Below are positions 37,561 through 47,373 of a stretch of 61,554 bases of DNA, piece after piece. A program made the translations under genes and the position numbers. Within the stretch, counting starts at the first letter, position 1, and the number at the start of each line of letters is the position of its first letter. The stretch is from NCBI GenBank assembly GCA_029245955.1, contig JAQWOH010000022.1:1-61554 (forward strand). Direction: 5' to 3'. This DNA comes from Fuerstiella sp. (lineage in GTDB: Bacteria; Planctomycetota; Planctomycetia; Planctomycetales; Planctomycetaceae). The notes under the pieces were generated by a model. The model was not told where the DNA came from. It worked only from the letters and a program-made list of their open reading frames with translations, and ran no database searches.

Positions 37561-37584
37561 AAGCATCCGAAAAAGATCCGTGAC

Positions 37585-39108
37585 ATGAACGACCTTCACC
37601 AGCACTTCGGACTGCAAACTCGACGCCACCTGCTCAGCAACGCCGGCGTCGGGCTTGGCTCGATAGCCCTGCACAGTCTCAACAATCCTGCTACGACAGC
37701 CGCGGATGTTCGTGTCGGGCAGAATCCAGTGGCTGCAGCCATGCCAATGCGGGCTGCCACAGCGAAGGCCGTGATCTATCTGCACATGGCCGGCTCGCCG
37801 TCTCAACTGGAATTGTTCGAAAACAAGCCGGAACTGAATAAATTTCACGATAAGGAATGCCCACAGGAATATCTGGATGGCAAACGATTTGCGTTTATTC
37901 GCGGTGTGCCGAAGATGCTGGCCGGACAGTTCAGATTTCGACAGCACGGTGAGGCCGGACAGTGGATCAGCGAGTTACTGCCTGAGTTTGCGTCCGTTGC
38001 CGACGAAGCGTGTATTATTCGCACAGTCAATACCGACCAGTTCAATCATTCGCCCGCTCAATTGCTTCTGCATACTGGTCAGCAGCGACTGGGAAACCCG
38101 TCGATGGGTTCGTGGGTCACATGGGGACTTGGCAGCGAAAACCAGGATCTGCCGGGCTTTGTGGTCCTCGCATCGGGCGGCAAAACCCCCAGCGCCGGCA
38201 AGTCTCTGTGGGGGTCCGGTTTTCTGCCAACAGTCTACCAGGGCGTCCAGTGTCGCACTTCGGGCGATCCGGTCCTTTATCTGTCTGACCCCAGGGGCAT
38301 CAGCCGCGGACTCCGCCGGAAAACGCTGGACACTCTGCGTGATCTGAACGAGATTCAGTACGATCGAAATCGCGACGACGAAACTCAGACACGGATCGCG
38401 CAGTACGAGTTGGCGTATCGCATGCAGGCAGCTGTTCCGGAAGTCATGAACATCGGCAACGAGCCCAAACATATACTTGAATCGTACGGTGCTGTTCCCG
38501 GATTTGTTTCTGACGCAGAATCAGCAGACGATCCACGAGCATTATACAAAGGCGACGATCCGACGTTCGCCAACAACTGCCTGCTGGCCAGGCGACTGGT
38601 TGAAAAGGGCGTGCGCTTCGTTCAGCTGTACGACTGGGGGTGGGACCATCACGGCAGTTCGCCGGGGGAATCCATCGATGGAACGTTGCCGATCAAGGCG
38701 CGGCAGATCGACCGAGCTGTTGCCGGACTGCTGAAAGATTTGAAGCAGCGCGGACTGCTGGAATCGACGCTTGTCGTATGGGGTGGCGAATTCGGTCGAA
38801 CTCCGATGATGCAGAACAACGTCAACAAGGAACTGAAGAAGGGCTTCATCGGACGCGACCACCACCCTTATGCCTACACAATGTGGATGGCGGGCGGCGG
38901 AATTAAGAAGGGACTGGCGTACGGACAGACGGACGACATCGGCTACTACATCGTAGAAAACCCGGTTGGTATTCGTGACATACAGGCAACAATCCTGCAC
39001 CTTCTGGGCCTGGATCCTCACCGCTTCAGCTACAGCTATCAGGGACTCAACAACCGACTCATCGGTCCGACGAATGACGGTCAGATACTGAGTGACATTG
39101 TCACCTGA
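37585..39108 (+). CDS. DUF1501 domain protein, Tat-type signal
   Basis: A 507-residue alkaline phosphatase/sulfatase-fold protein of the DUF1501 family. The N-terminus RRHLLSNAGVGLGSIAL resembles a twin-arginine signal, so it is probably exported folded. Visible family motifs are IYLHMAGSPSQLELF, SPAQLLLHTG, GWDHHG, VWGGEFGRTP and RDHHPYAYTMWMAGGGI; the Asp and His residues probably bind metal. It lies 24 bp after the DUF1549/1553 gene and is expected to work with it. The reaction is unknown. Confidence 0.88.
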   Translation: MNDLHQHFGLQTRRHLLSNAGVGLGSIALHSLNNPATTAADVRVGQNPVAAAMPMRAATAKAVIYLHMAGSPSQLELFENKPELNKFHDKECPQEYLDGKRFAFIRGVPKMLAGQFRFRQHGEAGQWISELLPEFASVADEACIIRTVNTDQFNHSPAQLLLHTGQQRLGNPSMGSWVTWGLGSENQDLPGFVVLASGGKTPSAGKSLWGSGFLPTVYQGVQCRTSGDPVLYLSDPRGISRGLRRKTLDTLRDLNEIQYDRNRDDETQTRIAQYELAYRMQAAVPEVMNIGNEPKHILESYGAVPGFVSDAESADDPRALYKGDDPTFANNCLLARRLVEKGVRFVQLYDWGWDHHGSSPGESIDGTLPIKARQIDRAVAGLLKDLKQRGLLESTLVVWGGEFGRTPMMQNNVNKELKKGFIGRDHHPYAYTMWMAGGGIKKGLAYGQTDDIGYYIVENPVGIRDIQATILHLLGLDPHRFSYSYQGLNNRLIGPTNDGQILSDIVT

Positions 39109-39157
39109 CAGATTTCAGGATATAAAGACGTGCTGCTAAATTCGGGAGATTCATTTT

Positions 39158-39688
39158 ATGTCCAGTGACAGTATCGAAGAGGAAGAACGCATTGCCAATG
39201 AGCGGCTGGGGGATCCGGACGCTGAATTCATTCACGGATCGATTCGTGAACTTTCCGGACTACACAATTCGATCCTCGCTCTTGATCGCACGGCCACTGT
39301 CGCTGACGCCGTGCACATGATGATTCAGAATCGAAAGGGTGTGATTCTGATTGTCGACAACGACAAGCTGATCGGACTGTTCAGCGAACGTGACGTCCTC
39401 ACGCGTGTGGTGGCTCAGAGACTTGCCCCCGCTGAAACCTCGATTGTCGATGTCATGACTGCGGACCCTGAGTGCCTGAATTTTGATGATGAGATCGTGT
39501 TCGCACTGAACAAGATGACCGTTGGCGGATTTAGACACGTGCCCATCCTGGACGAAGACGGATCGCCGGCGGCCGTGGTTTCGATGCGTGACGTTGTGGA
39601 ACACATCGTGTCATATTATTCCAACGAAGTCTTCAATCTGCCCGCAACTCCCGATGCCCGTGTTTCGTCAAAACGCGAAGGCGCTTAG
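39158..39688 (+). CDS. Protein with paired CBS domains
   Basis: A 176-residue protein made almost entirely of two CBS motifs forming one Bateman module (about 45-100 and 108-160). Typical CBS sequences are TVADAVHMMIQNRKGVILIV, LIGLFSERDVLTRVV, VVDVMTADP-type linker, and FRHVPILDEDGSPAAVVSMRDVVEHIV. Such modules bind adenine nucleotides and act as sensors for other proteins. No effector domain is attached, so it would act on a partner. It lies 49 bp after the DUF1501 gene and may be co-transcribed. Confidence 0.88.
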   Translation: MSSDSIEEEERIANERLGDPDAEFIHGSIRELSGLHNSILALDRTATVADAVHMMIQNRKGVILIVDNDKLIGLFSERDVLTRVVAQRLAPAETSIVDVMTADPECLNFDDEIVFALNKMTVGGFRHVPILDEDGSPAAVVSMRDVVEHIVSYYSNEVFNLPATPDARVSSKREGA

Positions 39689-39755
39689 TTGAACTGTCCG
39701 CCGTCAACGGGCAAACTTTTTGCAAATTCGCAGGGAGATCACGCGACAGACCGTT

Positions 39756-42323
39756 CTATTCCTTCGCGGGTTCGGTCACGATAACGGTGATCAGATCAGA
39801 CCAGGCAGCAAACTTGGTATTCTTTGCAGCGGCCTTTGCTGCCGCAGCCTTGGCAAGGTTATTGATCGCTTTCTTGGCCTTCTCGACTGCTGTCACCTTT
39901 TCTGCAGCCTGCTTCGCTGCGACTTTGACGTCAGCCATGACCGCTTCGGCGTTGTCTGCGGCAGGTTTTAACCGGGCCTTTGCGTCATCATCGGCTGCTG
40001 ATGCCAGATTCCGACTGGCAACCTCCAGTGCTTTCCTTGCGCCATCGACAGCAGCCATCGCCTGATCCGCCGCTGCTGCGATTTCCTCGGAAAGCTGTTC
40101 AATACGCTGGCGCCGGGACTCCGCTCGAACAGCAGCCGGACCGTTGTGCCGATACTGCGCCACGCCCGTACCCTGCAATGTGAATTGATAACGCCCGGGT
40201 TCAACCTGAAAATTACCGTTCGGCGCAAAATTGATCACCAACGTGCCGTCGCTGTCTTTCTCTGCAATGTTGACCGTGGGGGGGCTGCGGAGCATTCCCC
40301 AAAGCCCCTGCGGTTCAATTGTCAGGTTGCCGACCCGTGTGCCGTTGTCAGTCACCCTAATCGGAAGCTCCAGCTTCTGACCAACTTCAACAGTCCACTC
40401 TTTGGTCTCCACGACGTCAATGCTCACCGGTGCATTTTCGTGCTGGTTCACAGACAGCGGGACCCGTTCGGTCAGTCGTGAACGAACTCGGATGGAATCC
40501 GCGAAGATATGCCCCCAGACAAGTGACGCAAAGCGTGCGTCACGAACCAGCTCACGGCTCCCCGCCGCAGTCGAAACACGGGCTCTGCCGACAATGCGAA
40601 TCTCGCCCGACCAGGATTGTGCATCAGCAGACGCTGAGACAACAAGAATGCCTCGGTCCGTGGTGCCACTCAGAGTCAGCGGTGTAGCCGACACGCCGGG
40701 GGGCAGATCCTCGGCAGTCACAACGATATCGCCGTCGAACCCATCCTGCCGTGGACACATCACACGAATGCCCCAGCGAGCTCCCTGACGAAGCAAAGGA
40801 GTTACCGAGTAGCCGGTCCGATTGGTCGGGAGTGTCTTCTCGGTCGTGGCGATCAGCTGAAAGTCGGGCAGCGCTTCGCGAACTGCCAGACGGTACAGGT
40901 CCGCACAGCCTCCACCACCAAACTGGTTCGTGATTGTGACCTGGTACTTACCCTGATGGATCGATTTAAAACTGACTGCTGCGTCAATGGTATCTGCATT
41001 GATCGTATCTTTGCCATCGACACTGAAGAAGCCCGGCAGATCGTCGTTGTCAGCCACCTGAGTCAGAGTTTCGACGCCACCTTCCGACTTCGTGACCTGA
41101 TGAACAATTAACAACGGGTCCACTTTCGACTGCATGCGATCTGCAATCGCCTCAACCCAGTACGTCCGGTCGTTCTGTGCTGTAAACTGAAACACGTCTT
41201 CATCATTGGGTTCATCAAAACGTCCCGCGACTTCGCTGGGCACGGAAATCTCCTGAACAGAATCGCCGGAGGCTTCGGAAACCACCGGAGCTGTCGCGAA
41301 TCCGATGCGAACGGAATTCGCTGACTTCAATGTGTAGTAGAATCCCGGAAGAAGGCCCTGCCGAGGCTGACCGGGATGAAATCCCGGAGGAGTGCAGACC
41401 AATTCCGGCACCGCAATCTTGACCTTAGCCGTCTCCAGCAAATGGCCGCGGATTCCTGACGCTTCGTTCAGCACACCGCCGGGCAGATTTCGTCCGTACA
41501 GCGTGTATTCCTGCGTTGAACCGGGCTCACCTGCAGGAGGATATACAAAGTCGACATGTGGCCCGTCAGAAATGCTGAGCCGATAAAAATGATCACTGCC
41601 GCCCCGGTAAAGAATATCCGACACGGCCAGCAGAAATTCACCGTCCTGTACTGCCTGCACTTCCAGAAATGAATCACGACCGTAGGTATCCCGGTTGCGA
41701 TCTACTTCGCGACCTGTGGAATCGTAAACGACCAGCTGACCGTCAAGCCGCGAATCGATGCGTTCCGCTGTCAGATCGATCAGAATTCTCTGCCCTGCCT
41801 TCGCTGCAAATCTAAACCAATCGATGCCTCGTGCAGCCACCGCCCCTGTCACGGTTGAATTAATTTCGATCGGCATCGCGTTTTCCGATGTATCGTTGTT
41901 TCCTGCTTCCGTCACTTCGTGCGAATCAGCGGAAGCGACCACAAAGGGGCGTGCTGTGGACAGTCCGAAGTAACCGACCGCACGAGTGTCGTAGATGCCG
42001 GGCGGCACGTCTGCTGCTACAGTGACGGAGAACTTTGCGCCGTCCATGCGGGGCTGCAGAAAGAACTCGTCAGCGGGCAGCATTACCGGGTTCGCCGTGA
42101 TACCGGGGTGGGTGAAACGAAGCTCGGTCAGTTCTTCCAGATTGCTTCCGTTAAGGGAGATTCGGACAGTTTCGCCGGCCTTCGCAGATCGTGGCTCCAA
42201 CCGACTCAGATCAGCAGTGGGCAGTTGAGCGAACAGAGTTGTTGCATTCGTCGTGGCAATAAGCAGGACGAAAATGCGGGCGAAGATACGATGAATCATG
42301 GTTCCGGAAGCAATGACAGACAT
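39756..42323 (-). CDS. Exported PPC-domain protein with Ala/Lys-rich C-terminal coiled coil
   Basis: An 855-residue protein with a signal peptide (IFVLLIATTNATTLFA). The start is ATG 42323, four bases after the upstream stop; ATG 42299 is an alternative. It contains several beta-sandwich repeats, including pre-peptidase C-terminal (PPC) modules at about 150-260 (IDWFRFAAKAGQRILIDL) and about 370-480 (EDVFQFTAQNDRTYWVEA). The C-terminal 120 residues are a helical Ala/Lys/Glu-rich region (ADQAMAAVDGARKALEVA and onward). It follows the BIG2-DUF1549/1553 gene directly, so the two products probably act together at the cell surface. Confidence 0.82.
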   Translation of the reverse strand: MSVIASGTMIHRIFARIFVLLIATTNATTLFAQLPTADLSRLEPRSAKAGETVRISLNGSNLEELTELRFTHPGITANPVMLPADEFFLQPRMDGAKFSVTVAADVPPGIYDTRAVGYFGLSTARPFVVASADSHEVTEAGNNDTSENAMPIEINSTVTGAVAARGIDWFRFAAKAGQRILIDLTAERIDSRLDGQLVVYDSTGREVDRNRDTYGRDSFLEVQAVQDGEFLLAVSDILYRGGSDHFYRLSISDGPHVDFVYPPAGEPGSTQEYTLYGRNLPGGVLNEASGIRGHLLETAKVKIAVPELVCTPPGFHPGQPRQGLLPGFYYTLKSANSVRIGFATAPVVSEASGDSVQEISVPSEVAGRFDEPNDEDVFQFTAQNDRTYWVEAIADRMQSKVDPLLIVHQVTKSEGGVETLTQVADNDDLPGFFSVDGKDTINADTIDAAVSFKSIHQGKYQVTITNQFGGGGCADLYRLAVREALPDFQLIATTEKTLPTNRTGYSVTPLLRQGARWGIRVMCPRQDGFDGDIVVTAEDLPPGVSATPLTLSGTTDRGILVVSASADAQSWSGEIRIVGRARVSTAAGSRELVRDARFASLVWGHIFADSIRVRSRLTERVPLSVNQHENAPVSIDVVETKEWTVEVGQKLELPIRVTDNGTRVGNLTIEPQGLWGMLRSPPTVNIAEKDSDGTLVINFAPNGNFQVEPGRYQFTLQGTGVAQYRHNGPAAVRAESRRQRIEQLSEEIAAAADQAMAAVDGARKALEVASRNLASAADDDAKARLKPAADNAEAVMADVKVAAKQAAEKVTAVEKAKKAINNLAKAAAAKAAAKNTKFAAWSDLITVIVTEPAKE

Positions 42324-42327
42324 AAGC

Positions 42328-44877
42328 CTAATGGTTAAATAGAAATTCCTTCGTGTTCACAACGACCCAGATGATGTCTTCCCAGCTCTCTCGGGCCGCC
42401 TGATCGGGCGACAGCAGCTTCGGATCTTCCGCTGACCGATCCTGTTTTTGCTGCAGGTGTGCCAGCGCGACCGAAATTTCGCTGTCTGTCGGGTCACGCG
42501 AAAGGGCGTGCTGATAAAGCTCAGTCACTTTCGCTCGATTGTCTATGTCTTTGTTACGCGACAATCTGACGGCTTTCCCGTCAGGCGCGTTCAGAATGCG
42601 ATGCATGGCATCAGAATTGAGCAGATGCAGGCTCTGAGAAAGGTCAGCACTGGCAGTACGTTCGCATTCGCAGGCCGTGTCCATCTGTGGACGGCCGAAA
42701 ACTCGCAGAAAGAAGGAATCGTTGTTTGCCGAATCATCCGGCAGAGCGACCGCACGGACTCCCACCGGCTGGTGATTAAAGTTATTTCTTGCACCCGCCA
42801 CATCGTTAATCGCGTCCAGCATGACTTCGGCAGCCAGTCGACGCGGATAATATCGGGCAAAGTTCTGCTCATCGTTACTGTTGTGTTCGTTGGGAAAGGC
42901 GCTTCGCTGGTACGTCCGGCTATTACAGATTGCGCGGCACAGAGCCTTCAGATCGCAGCCGGACTCCTGAAATGACTTCGCCAGCTGATCCAGCAACAGC
43001 GGGTGCGTGGCGGGATTCGTCACACGCATGTCGTCTTCCGGTTCCACAAGGCCCCGCCCGAAGAAGTGCTTCCAGTATCGATTCACCAGCATCTTTGCGA
43101 AGTATGGATTCTCAGCAGACACCATCTGTTCCGCCAGGTCGATGCGGGGATCGCGTTCTGCCGGGATTTCCAATGGCTCACCGCCCAGCGGTGTCGGTTT
43201 CAGATCTACGTTCGTGTTGGGGTTCTTCGCGACGGCCGGAATTCGTTTGTGATAGATGATGTCATCTTCGGGCAGCTTACGAATCTCCTTGCGGCCGATC
43301 GTGGAAAAGAACGCGGCGAAACCATGGTAATCATCCTGTGTCCATTTTTCGTAAGGATGATGGTGACACTGAGCACACTGAATGCGGACCCCCAGAAAAA
43401 CCTGAGCAATGTCGGCCATTTGATCCTTGGGGTCGCTCACCGCGCGATACCAGGAAACTGCCGGATTCGTATCGGGCCTGCCGCGCGCGGTGACCAGCTC
43501 CGTGACAAACTGGTCATACGGTTTGTTTGCGGACAGACTGGCTCGGATCCACGCATGAAAACCGAAAGTCTCACGTGCCACCTGTTCCAGATTCCCTCCA
43601 GCCTTGTTCCGAAGAATTCCAGCCCACTTGCTGGCAAACAAATCGGCGTAACCAACGTCATCCAGCAGGCGATCGATTGCGGCAGGCCGTTTTCCTGCGT
43701 CATTCGATTCCAGAAACTCCCCTGTTTCCGCAACAGTCGGCAAACGTCCGGCAATATCCAGAGAGACACGTCTCAGGAAAGTGGAATCATCACACGCCCG
43801 TGACGCAGGCAGTCCCAGTGTCTGAAGTTTAGCGAATATAAGTTCGTCAATGAAGTTGGCCGGAACTGGCAGATCCGGCGTTGGCAGTCCCAGTGGAATG
43901 GTCGCCATGAATGCCCCTGCCTGTTCCTGAAACCGGATCATGACTGACGTCGTCCCCGTCATGTGCTTAATTGTGACCAGACCATGGCGATCGACATCGC
44001 ACATGTCGGTCTGATTGGCTTTGTAGTCAACGACACGGGTAATGTCCCGCGAACTTCCGTCACTGAAGAAGGCAGTCACTGCCAGCTGCTGCGAATCACC
44101 GCGGTTGACAACGCGATCAGCCGGAAGAATTTCAATTCGTTCCACGGTCGGATCGTGCGTGGGACCATACGACAGGCCTTCGCGAATCCACCGTTTCAAC
44201 AGAGCATACGAACCGCTGTGCTTCCGGATACGAATGCCACCGCCGTGGGGCGTATCACCACACGCTTTCTGCAGTAAAAGACTGCGTTCGGGTGCAGCGG
44301 GAAAAAAACGCCGCCCTCGCGACTCCCTGGTCAGGAACTCGAAATCCTGCTGTGGTTCAAAGCCCAGCAGCGACAGTCGAAAACTGTTCTTGCCTTTAGG
44401 CGTTCCGTGACATGCGCCCCCGTTACAACCGGCTCGAGTCAGCTGCGGAACAATGTCATTGGGAAAACTGACGGGCCGCTGCACATGATATGATTTGACC
44501 ACAGCAGAAATTTCGAAAGCAGAGCTGAGTTCCTTCAGCCGAACAGTAATTGTCGCTGCACCATTTCCAAGCGGTTTCACAAATCCGGTTTCGTCAACGT
44601 CGACAACGTTCGACGGCGTCACAGAGTAAACAACTCTTCGCGTGATATCACGTTGACGTCCGTCGGGGCCTGTCGCCGTAAGCAGCAACTGGCGTGATGC
44701 AGACGGACCAACCAGAACAATAGACGTCGTAGTCTGCGTGCGGTCAATCGACAGCTGTCCATCGACCACAAATGCCGGAGACGCCCCGGCGGAACCGCCC
44801 GCCAGCAACATCCACAGGGAAAGAAGCGGCAGGAGTCGACATTTCTCCGATCTTCGGGCGGTTGAATTCGTACTCAT
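42328..44877 (-). CDS. BIG2/DUF1549/DUF1553 planctomycete cytochrome-type protein
   Basis: About 849 residues from ATG 44877; an in-frame ATG at 44928 is possible, but the 44877 start places the signal peptide (LLPLLSLWMLLAGGSAGA) sensibly. Bacterial Ig-like (BIG2) domains occur at about 40-145 and again at about 260-350 (RGDSQQLAVTAFFSDGSSRDIT). Between them is a heme-type site, CNGGACHG, with CX4CH spacing. DUF1549 (about 365-560, with CAQCHHHPYEKW) and DUF1553 (about 620-840) follow. This is a different architecture from the protein at 35209. It lies four bases before the PPC-domain gene, so the two form an operon. Confidence 0.86.
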   Translation of the reverse strand: MSTNSTARRSEKCRLLPLLSLWMLLAGGSAGASPAFVVDGQLSIDRTQTTTSIVLVGPSASRQLLLTATGPDGRQRDITRRVVYSVTPSNVVDVDETGFVKPLGNGAATITVRLKELSSAFEISAVVKSYHVQRPVSFPNDIVPQLTRAGCNGGACHGTPKGKNSFRLSLLGFEPQQDFEFLTRESRGRRFFPAAPERSLLLQKACGDTPHGGGIRIRKHSGSYALLKRWIREGLSYGPTHDPTVERIEILPADRVVNRGDSQQLAVTAFFSDGSSRDITRVVDYKANQTDMCDVDRHGLVTIKHMTGTTSVMIRFQEQAGAFMATIPLGLPTPDLPVPANFIDELIFAKLQTLGLPASRACDDSTFLRRVSLDIAGRLPTVAETGEFLESNDAGKRPAAIDRLLDDVGYADLFASKWAGILRNKAGGNLEQVARETFGFHAWIRASLSANKPYDQFVTELVTARGRPDTNPAVSWYRAVSDPKDQMADIAQVFLGVRIQCAQCHHHPYEKWTQDDYHGFAAFFSTIGRKEIRKLPEDDIIYHKRIPAVAKNPNTNVDLKPTPLGGEPLEIPAERDPRIDLAEQMVSAENPYFAKMLVNRYWKHFFGRGLVEPEDDMRVTNPATHPLLLDQLAKSFQESGCDLKALCRAICNSRTYQRSAFPNEHNSNDEQNFARYYPRRLAAEVMLDAINDVAGARNNFNHQPVGVRAVALPDDSANNDSFFLRVFGRPQMDTACECERTASADLSQSLHLLNSDAMHRILNAPDGKAVRLSRNKDIDNRAKVTELYQHALSRDPTDSEISVALAHLQQKQDRSAEDPKLLSPDQAARESWEDIIWVVVNTKEFLFNH

Positions 44878-45222
44878 CTTAAGAAACTCAGAACGATGAT
44901 GCGGCGGCGATCGTCTCGCCATATTCAACAGATTCTCGGGAAGATGCCCGTCCAGCGAAAGCCAGAACCATAAATTTTCCTGCCCGACACACAGCGAATA
45001 AAGCCGTGATGAGGAAGTTCTACCTTTTTGCTACCAGTTACGTTCAAAGGCATCTGGTAATGGCAAGCCCATGATTCACGCGGTAAACTTCAGCCCTTGT
45101 TCCCGGGCCAGGGCCCGGGACGAAGAATGAACTTAAGATACGCCCGACCTCAGCGTGAACCTGCCTGCTTAGAATTGAGCTGGTGGTGTCCAGACCGCTG
45201 GTCGCAGCTCAGCAAGACCAGC
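44878..45222. other. Divergent intergenic region with GC-rich palindrome
   Basis: 345 bp between divergent genes. The only distinct structure is TCCCGGGCC AG GGCCCGGGA at 45101-45120, a perfect 9-bp inverted repeat with a 2-nt centre. It could be an operator or a stem in the leader of the ATPase gene. No good promoter hexamers were found. Confidence 0.45.
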
Positions 45223-46224
45223 ATGTCCAAAACTCAATTGATTGACGGCGTCTGCCTTCAGCTTTCCACAGCGGACTCCAGTCCGAGCAACTGGATCGGA
45301 CAGGCAGAGGTCCTGAAGCAGCTCCTGGCCTGCTGGCTGGTCGTTGACGACAAGGACATGCCGCTGACCCCCAGGCTGATCGGCACTCCCGGCATCGGTA
45401 AAACGACGCTGGCAATTTCAGGAGCTCGACAGCGGAAGCAGGACCTGTATATCTATCAGTGTACTGCCGACACCCGACCGGAAGACCTGCTGGTGACTCC
45501 TGTCCTGGCGGAAAGCGGGAAGATCGCGTACCACGCGTCACCGATGGTCACGGCAATGATCGAGGGCGGCATCTGCATTCTGGATGAAGGAAACCGCATG
45601 AACGAAAAATCCTGGGCCAGCCTGGCGCCATTGCTGGATCACCGACGTTACGTCGAATCCATTGTGGCCGGAATTACTATTCACGCGCACCCGGATTTTC
45701 GGTGCGCCGTCACAATGAACGAAGACGAGTCAACATTTGAAATCCCCGACTACATCCTCAGCCGGTTGCAACCGACGCTGAGCCTGGGCCACCCCGCGCG
45801 TGCTGACGAAATGGCAATCCTGAAGTACCACCTGCCATTTGCTGATGACCAGATGTTAAGCCTCACGGTCGATTTCCTGCAGGAGTCGCATACTCTGAAT
45901 CTTGATTTTTCAACTCGAGACGGACTCAACCTGCTGAGATTCGCGTTGAAACGACTGGCTCAGGACACCGATCATCCCCTGTCGCGTGACGATGCCTGGC
46001 GCGAGGCACTTGAACGGTGCCTGGGCGAGGACGCCACTAATCTGCAGGCGCTGGCAGAACGTCGCAGTCAGTCGCTTGGCGGAAACGCTGTTCCCATGGG
46101 GCTGGGAGACTTCTTCTTTTCTCCCGACGATCCACTGCATCCTGACCTGAGTGATGGTGATGACGACGATCATGACGAAGACTTCGAATCGGGCATTGAT
46201 CCCGGTGATGACCTGCCGTTTTAG
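45223..46224 (+). CDS. MoxR-like AAA ATPase (AAA_5 type)
   Basis: A 333-residue ATPase from ATG 45223; earlier in-frame ATGs would add an unlikely Trp-rich leader. Walker A is GTPGIGKTT (54-62), Walker B is [12 protein letters not shown], sensor 1 lies near [10 protein letters not shown], and the arginine finger region near [11 protein letters not shown]. This pattern fits MoxR/CbbQ-type chaperone ATPases, which remodel or activate metalloenzymes and usually pair with a von Willebrand A protein. No such partner is adjacent. The C-terminal 30 residues are highly acidic ([14 protein letters not shown]), perhaps a docking tail. It converges on pdxA. Confidence 0.85.
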   Translation: MSKTQLIDGVCLQLSTADSSPSNWIGQAEVLKQLLACWLVVDDKDMPLTPRLIGTPGIGKTTLAISGARQRKQDLYIYQCTADTRPEDLLVTPVLAESGKIAYHASPMVTAMIEGGICILDEGNRMNEKSWASLAPLLDHRRYVESIVAGITIHAHPDFRCAVTMNEDESTFEIPDYILSRLQPTLSLGHPARADEMAILKYHLPFADDQMLSLTVDFLQESHTLNLDFSTRDGLNLLRFALKRLAQDTDHPLSRDDAWREALERCLGEDATNLQALAERRSQSLGGNAVPMGLGDFFFSPDDPLHPDLSDGDDDDHDEDFESGIDPGDDLPF

Positions 46225-46284
46225 CTCGAGCCGCCCAGTTCACGCCTGAGACAGGAAATACACGCAGCACGTGAAATGCCGCTC

Positions 46285-47373
46285 TTACCTGCAAAGCCTC
46301 GCGGCCGTCAGAATTGCGGCAATCATACCGGCCGGGTCCGCTGGCGTATTCGGATCCCATGCTCGGTCGAATCCCGTGCCGTGAGTGGGACTGGTGCGAA
46401 CGATTGGCAGACCAAGCGTAATGTTGACGGCAGCGTCAAAACCGATGAGCTTGATCGGAATATGTCCCTGATCGTGATACATCGCAATCACGCCGTCAAA
46501 TTCACCGGCAACAGCTCTGCGTATGAGCGTGTCGACCGGCAGCGGCCCCGACACACTGACTTCCTGATTCTCAAAACCGCGAACAGCGGGTTCAATGATG
46601 CGCCGTTCTTCGTCTCCAAACAGACTATCTTCGCCCGCGTGAGGGTTCAGAGCACACACCGCGATGGCTCTGCGCTCGCAGCCGATGTTCACTAAGAAAC
46701 GATCCATCAGACTGACTTTTTCCGCAATTCCGACCGTCGTCAACAATGATGGCACACTCGCGATCGATGTATGCAACGTGACATGCGCGACACTCAACCC
46801 GTGTAAGGACCGTTCGCGTCGGGCACCCACCAGGTCTCGTAAACCCGCAATTCCTGATTCCGACAGATGAAGCATCATGGCAAAGTCAGCAACATCACAT
46901 CGTTCTGCAAGAATTTCAGTGTGTCCCGGATAGCGATGTCCGGCAGCGTGCAGTGCCGCCTTATTCAGCGGGGCCGTAGCGATGGCATCCACAGTTCCTG
47001 CTTTGGCCATTTCAATCGCCGCATTCAGGTACCGGAACGAACCTTCACCTGCCTCCGAACTGACACAGCGACGTTCCGCCACCGGAGCGATGTCACCCAT
47101 CGGGTTGTAGCAGGCGACTGCGTGCCGTTGTGCGAGAGTGTCACATTGCTGTGCCATACCGGCACGGGTTTTAGCTGCGTCATTGATTTTTTCGAACTTA
47201 AGAGCATCCGTTCTTAACAAATCTTTTGATGCCTGTTGCAGCACTCGGTGGTCGCCGATGACGAATGGGCGGCAGGCCTGCGAAATTGCAGGTGCCCGCA
47301 TCGCACGAGCGACGACTTCCGGACCAATGCCCGCAACATCGCCAATTGTTATTGCAATTATGGGTCTGTTCAT
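46285..47373 (-). CDS. pdxA: 4-hydroxythreonine-4-phosphate dehydrogenase
   Basis: Oxidises 4-phosphohydroxy-L-threonine with NAD(P) to give 3-amino-2-oxopropyl phosphate, the co-substrate of PdxJ. The 362-residue length is close to normal. Motifs include AITIGDVAGIGPEV at the N-terminus (Asp where many homologues have GDPAGIGPE), GHTEILAERC with a metal-binding His, and the C-terminal AMYHDQGHIPIKLIGFD and RTSPTHGTGFDRA carrying the remaining metal His residues. The start ATG at 47373 is clear. With pdxJ at 13331-14047 it supports DXP-dependent vitamin B6 synthesis. Confidence 0.95.
   Translation of the reverse strand: MNRPIIAITIGDVAGIGPEVVARAMRAPAISQACRPFVIGDHRVLQQASKDLLRTDALKFEKINDAAKTRAGMAQQCDTLAQRHAVACYNPMGDIAPVAERRCVSSEAGEGSFRYLNAAIEMAKAGTVDAIATAPLNKAALHAAGHRYPGHTEILAERCDVADFAMMLHLSESGIAGLRDLVGARRERSLHGLSVAHVTLHTSIASVPSLLTTVGIAEKVSLMDRFLVNIGCERRAIAVCALNPHAGEDSLFGDEERRIIEPAVRGFENQEVSVSGPLPVDTLIRRAVAGEFDGVIAMYHDQGHIPIKLIGFDAAVNITLGLPIVRTSPTHGTGFDRAWDPNTPADPAGMIAAILTAARLCR

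Noticed and set aside
39689..39755. Terminator between the CBS gene and the PPC-domain gene
   Set aside because: There is a TTTTT run near 39716, but the only hairpin before it has about three pairs.
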